Below, piece after piece: positions 5,788 through 5,797 of a DNA stretch of 5,797 nucleotides (the first letter of the stretch is position 1; every line of letters begins with the position of its first letter). The DNA comes from an uncultured Erysipelotrichaceae bacterium (lineage in GTDB: Bacteria > Bacillota_I > Bacilli_A > RF39 > UBA660): positions 1-5,797 of the forward strand of contig CADBSQ010000119.1 of assembly GCA_902797415.1 (NCBI GenBank). The letters are read 5' to 3'. The notes beneath the pieces were generated by a model that was given only the letters and a program-made list of their open reading frames with translations, was not told the origin of the DNA and did no database searches. Position numbers and translations under genes: made by a program.

Positions 5788-5797
5788 GCACTTTATA

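Noticed and set aside
5775..5793. Small hairpin AAGTG / CACTT near the right edge
   Set aside because: Only five pairs with a nine-base loop, no U-run visible before the window ends, and it competes with the longer hairpin at 5749-5787.
5577..5797. RNase P RNA (rnpB), expected near recU in many Bacilli
   Set aside because: The conserved GAGGAAAGTCC block and the ACAGAA-type 3' block are missing on both strands.

Overview
The window is a very AT-rich (well under 40% G+C by eye) bacterial chromosomal segment. It looks like a low-GC Gram-positive of the Bacilli / Erysipelotrichia / RF39-like kind. Reasons: typical Firmicutes gene pairs (era-yqzL-recO, recU-class A PBP), purine-rich Shine-Dalgarno sites, TAA at all six visible stops, and frequent non-ATG starts (GTG for yqzL, TTG for recO and recU). 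Tryptophan is read from TGG and no gene needs TGA as a sense codon, so the standard bacterial code fits and a Mycoplasma-type code is not indicated. A class A penicillin-binding protein implies a peptidoglycan wall. The lineage is inferred from gene content and style, not from a marker phylogeny.

Layout. Bases 2-448 (+) are the 3' part of a membrane metalloprotease gene of the M50/SpoIVFB type, cut by the left edge. A good promoter overlaps its end and starts a run of three rightward genes: era (484-1371, ribosome-assembly GTPase), a 30-codon yqzL-family gene (1416-1508) that is easily missed, and recO (1513-2244, recombination mediator). A hairpin at 2244-2271 works as a terminator in both directions between recO and the convergent leftward operon. 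That operon is recU (4896-5468, Holliday junction resolvase) followed, with a 14-base overlap, by a large class A penicillin-binding protein (2282-4909). It is the same recU-ponA pairing known from Bacillus subtilis.

Right end (5469-5797). No convincing protein gene is seen here. It holds two back-to-back promoter candidates, one for recU (-) and one firing rightward (+). After the rightward promoter come about 160 bases that can fold into several nested helices, then a bulged hairpin at 5749-5787 that overlaps a possible Shine-Dalgarno sequence and, on the other strand, is followed by a U-rich run. I read this as a candidate structured RNA or leader of unknown family for a gene beyond the edge. 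It is the least explained part of the window.

How the genes work together: recO and recU both serve recombinational repair; recU is tied to cell-wall synthesis through its shared transcript with the PBP; Era links ribosome maturation to growth. Apart from the right-hand element, the content is core housekeeping, with no sign of mobile elements, CRISPR, tRNA or rRNA genes.
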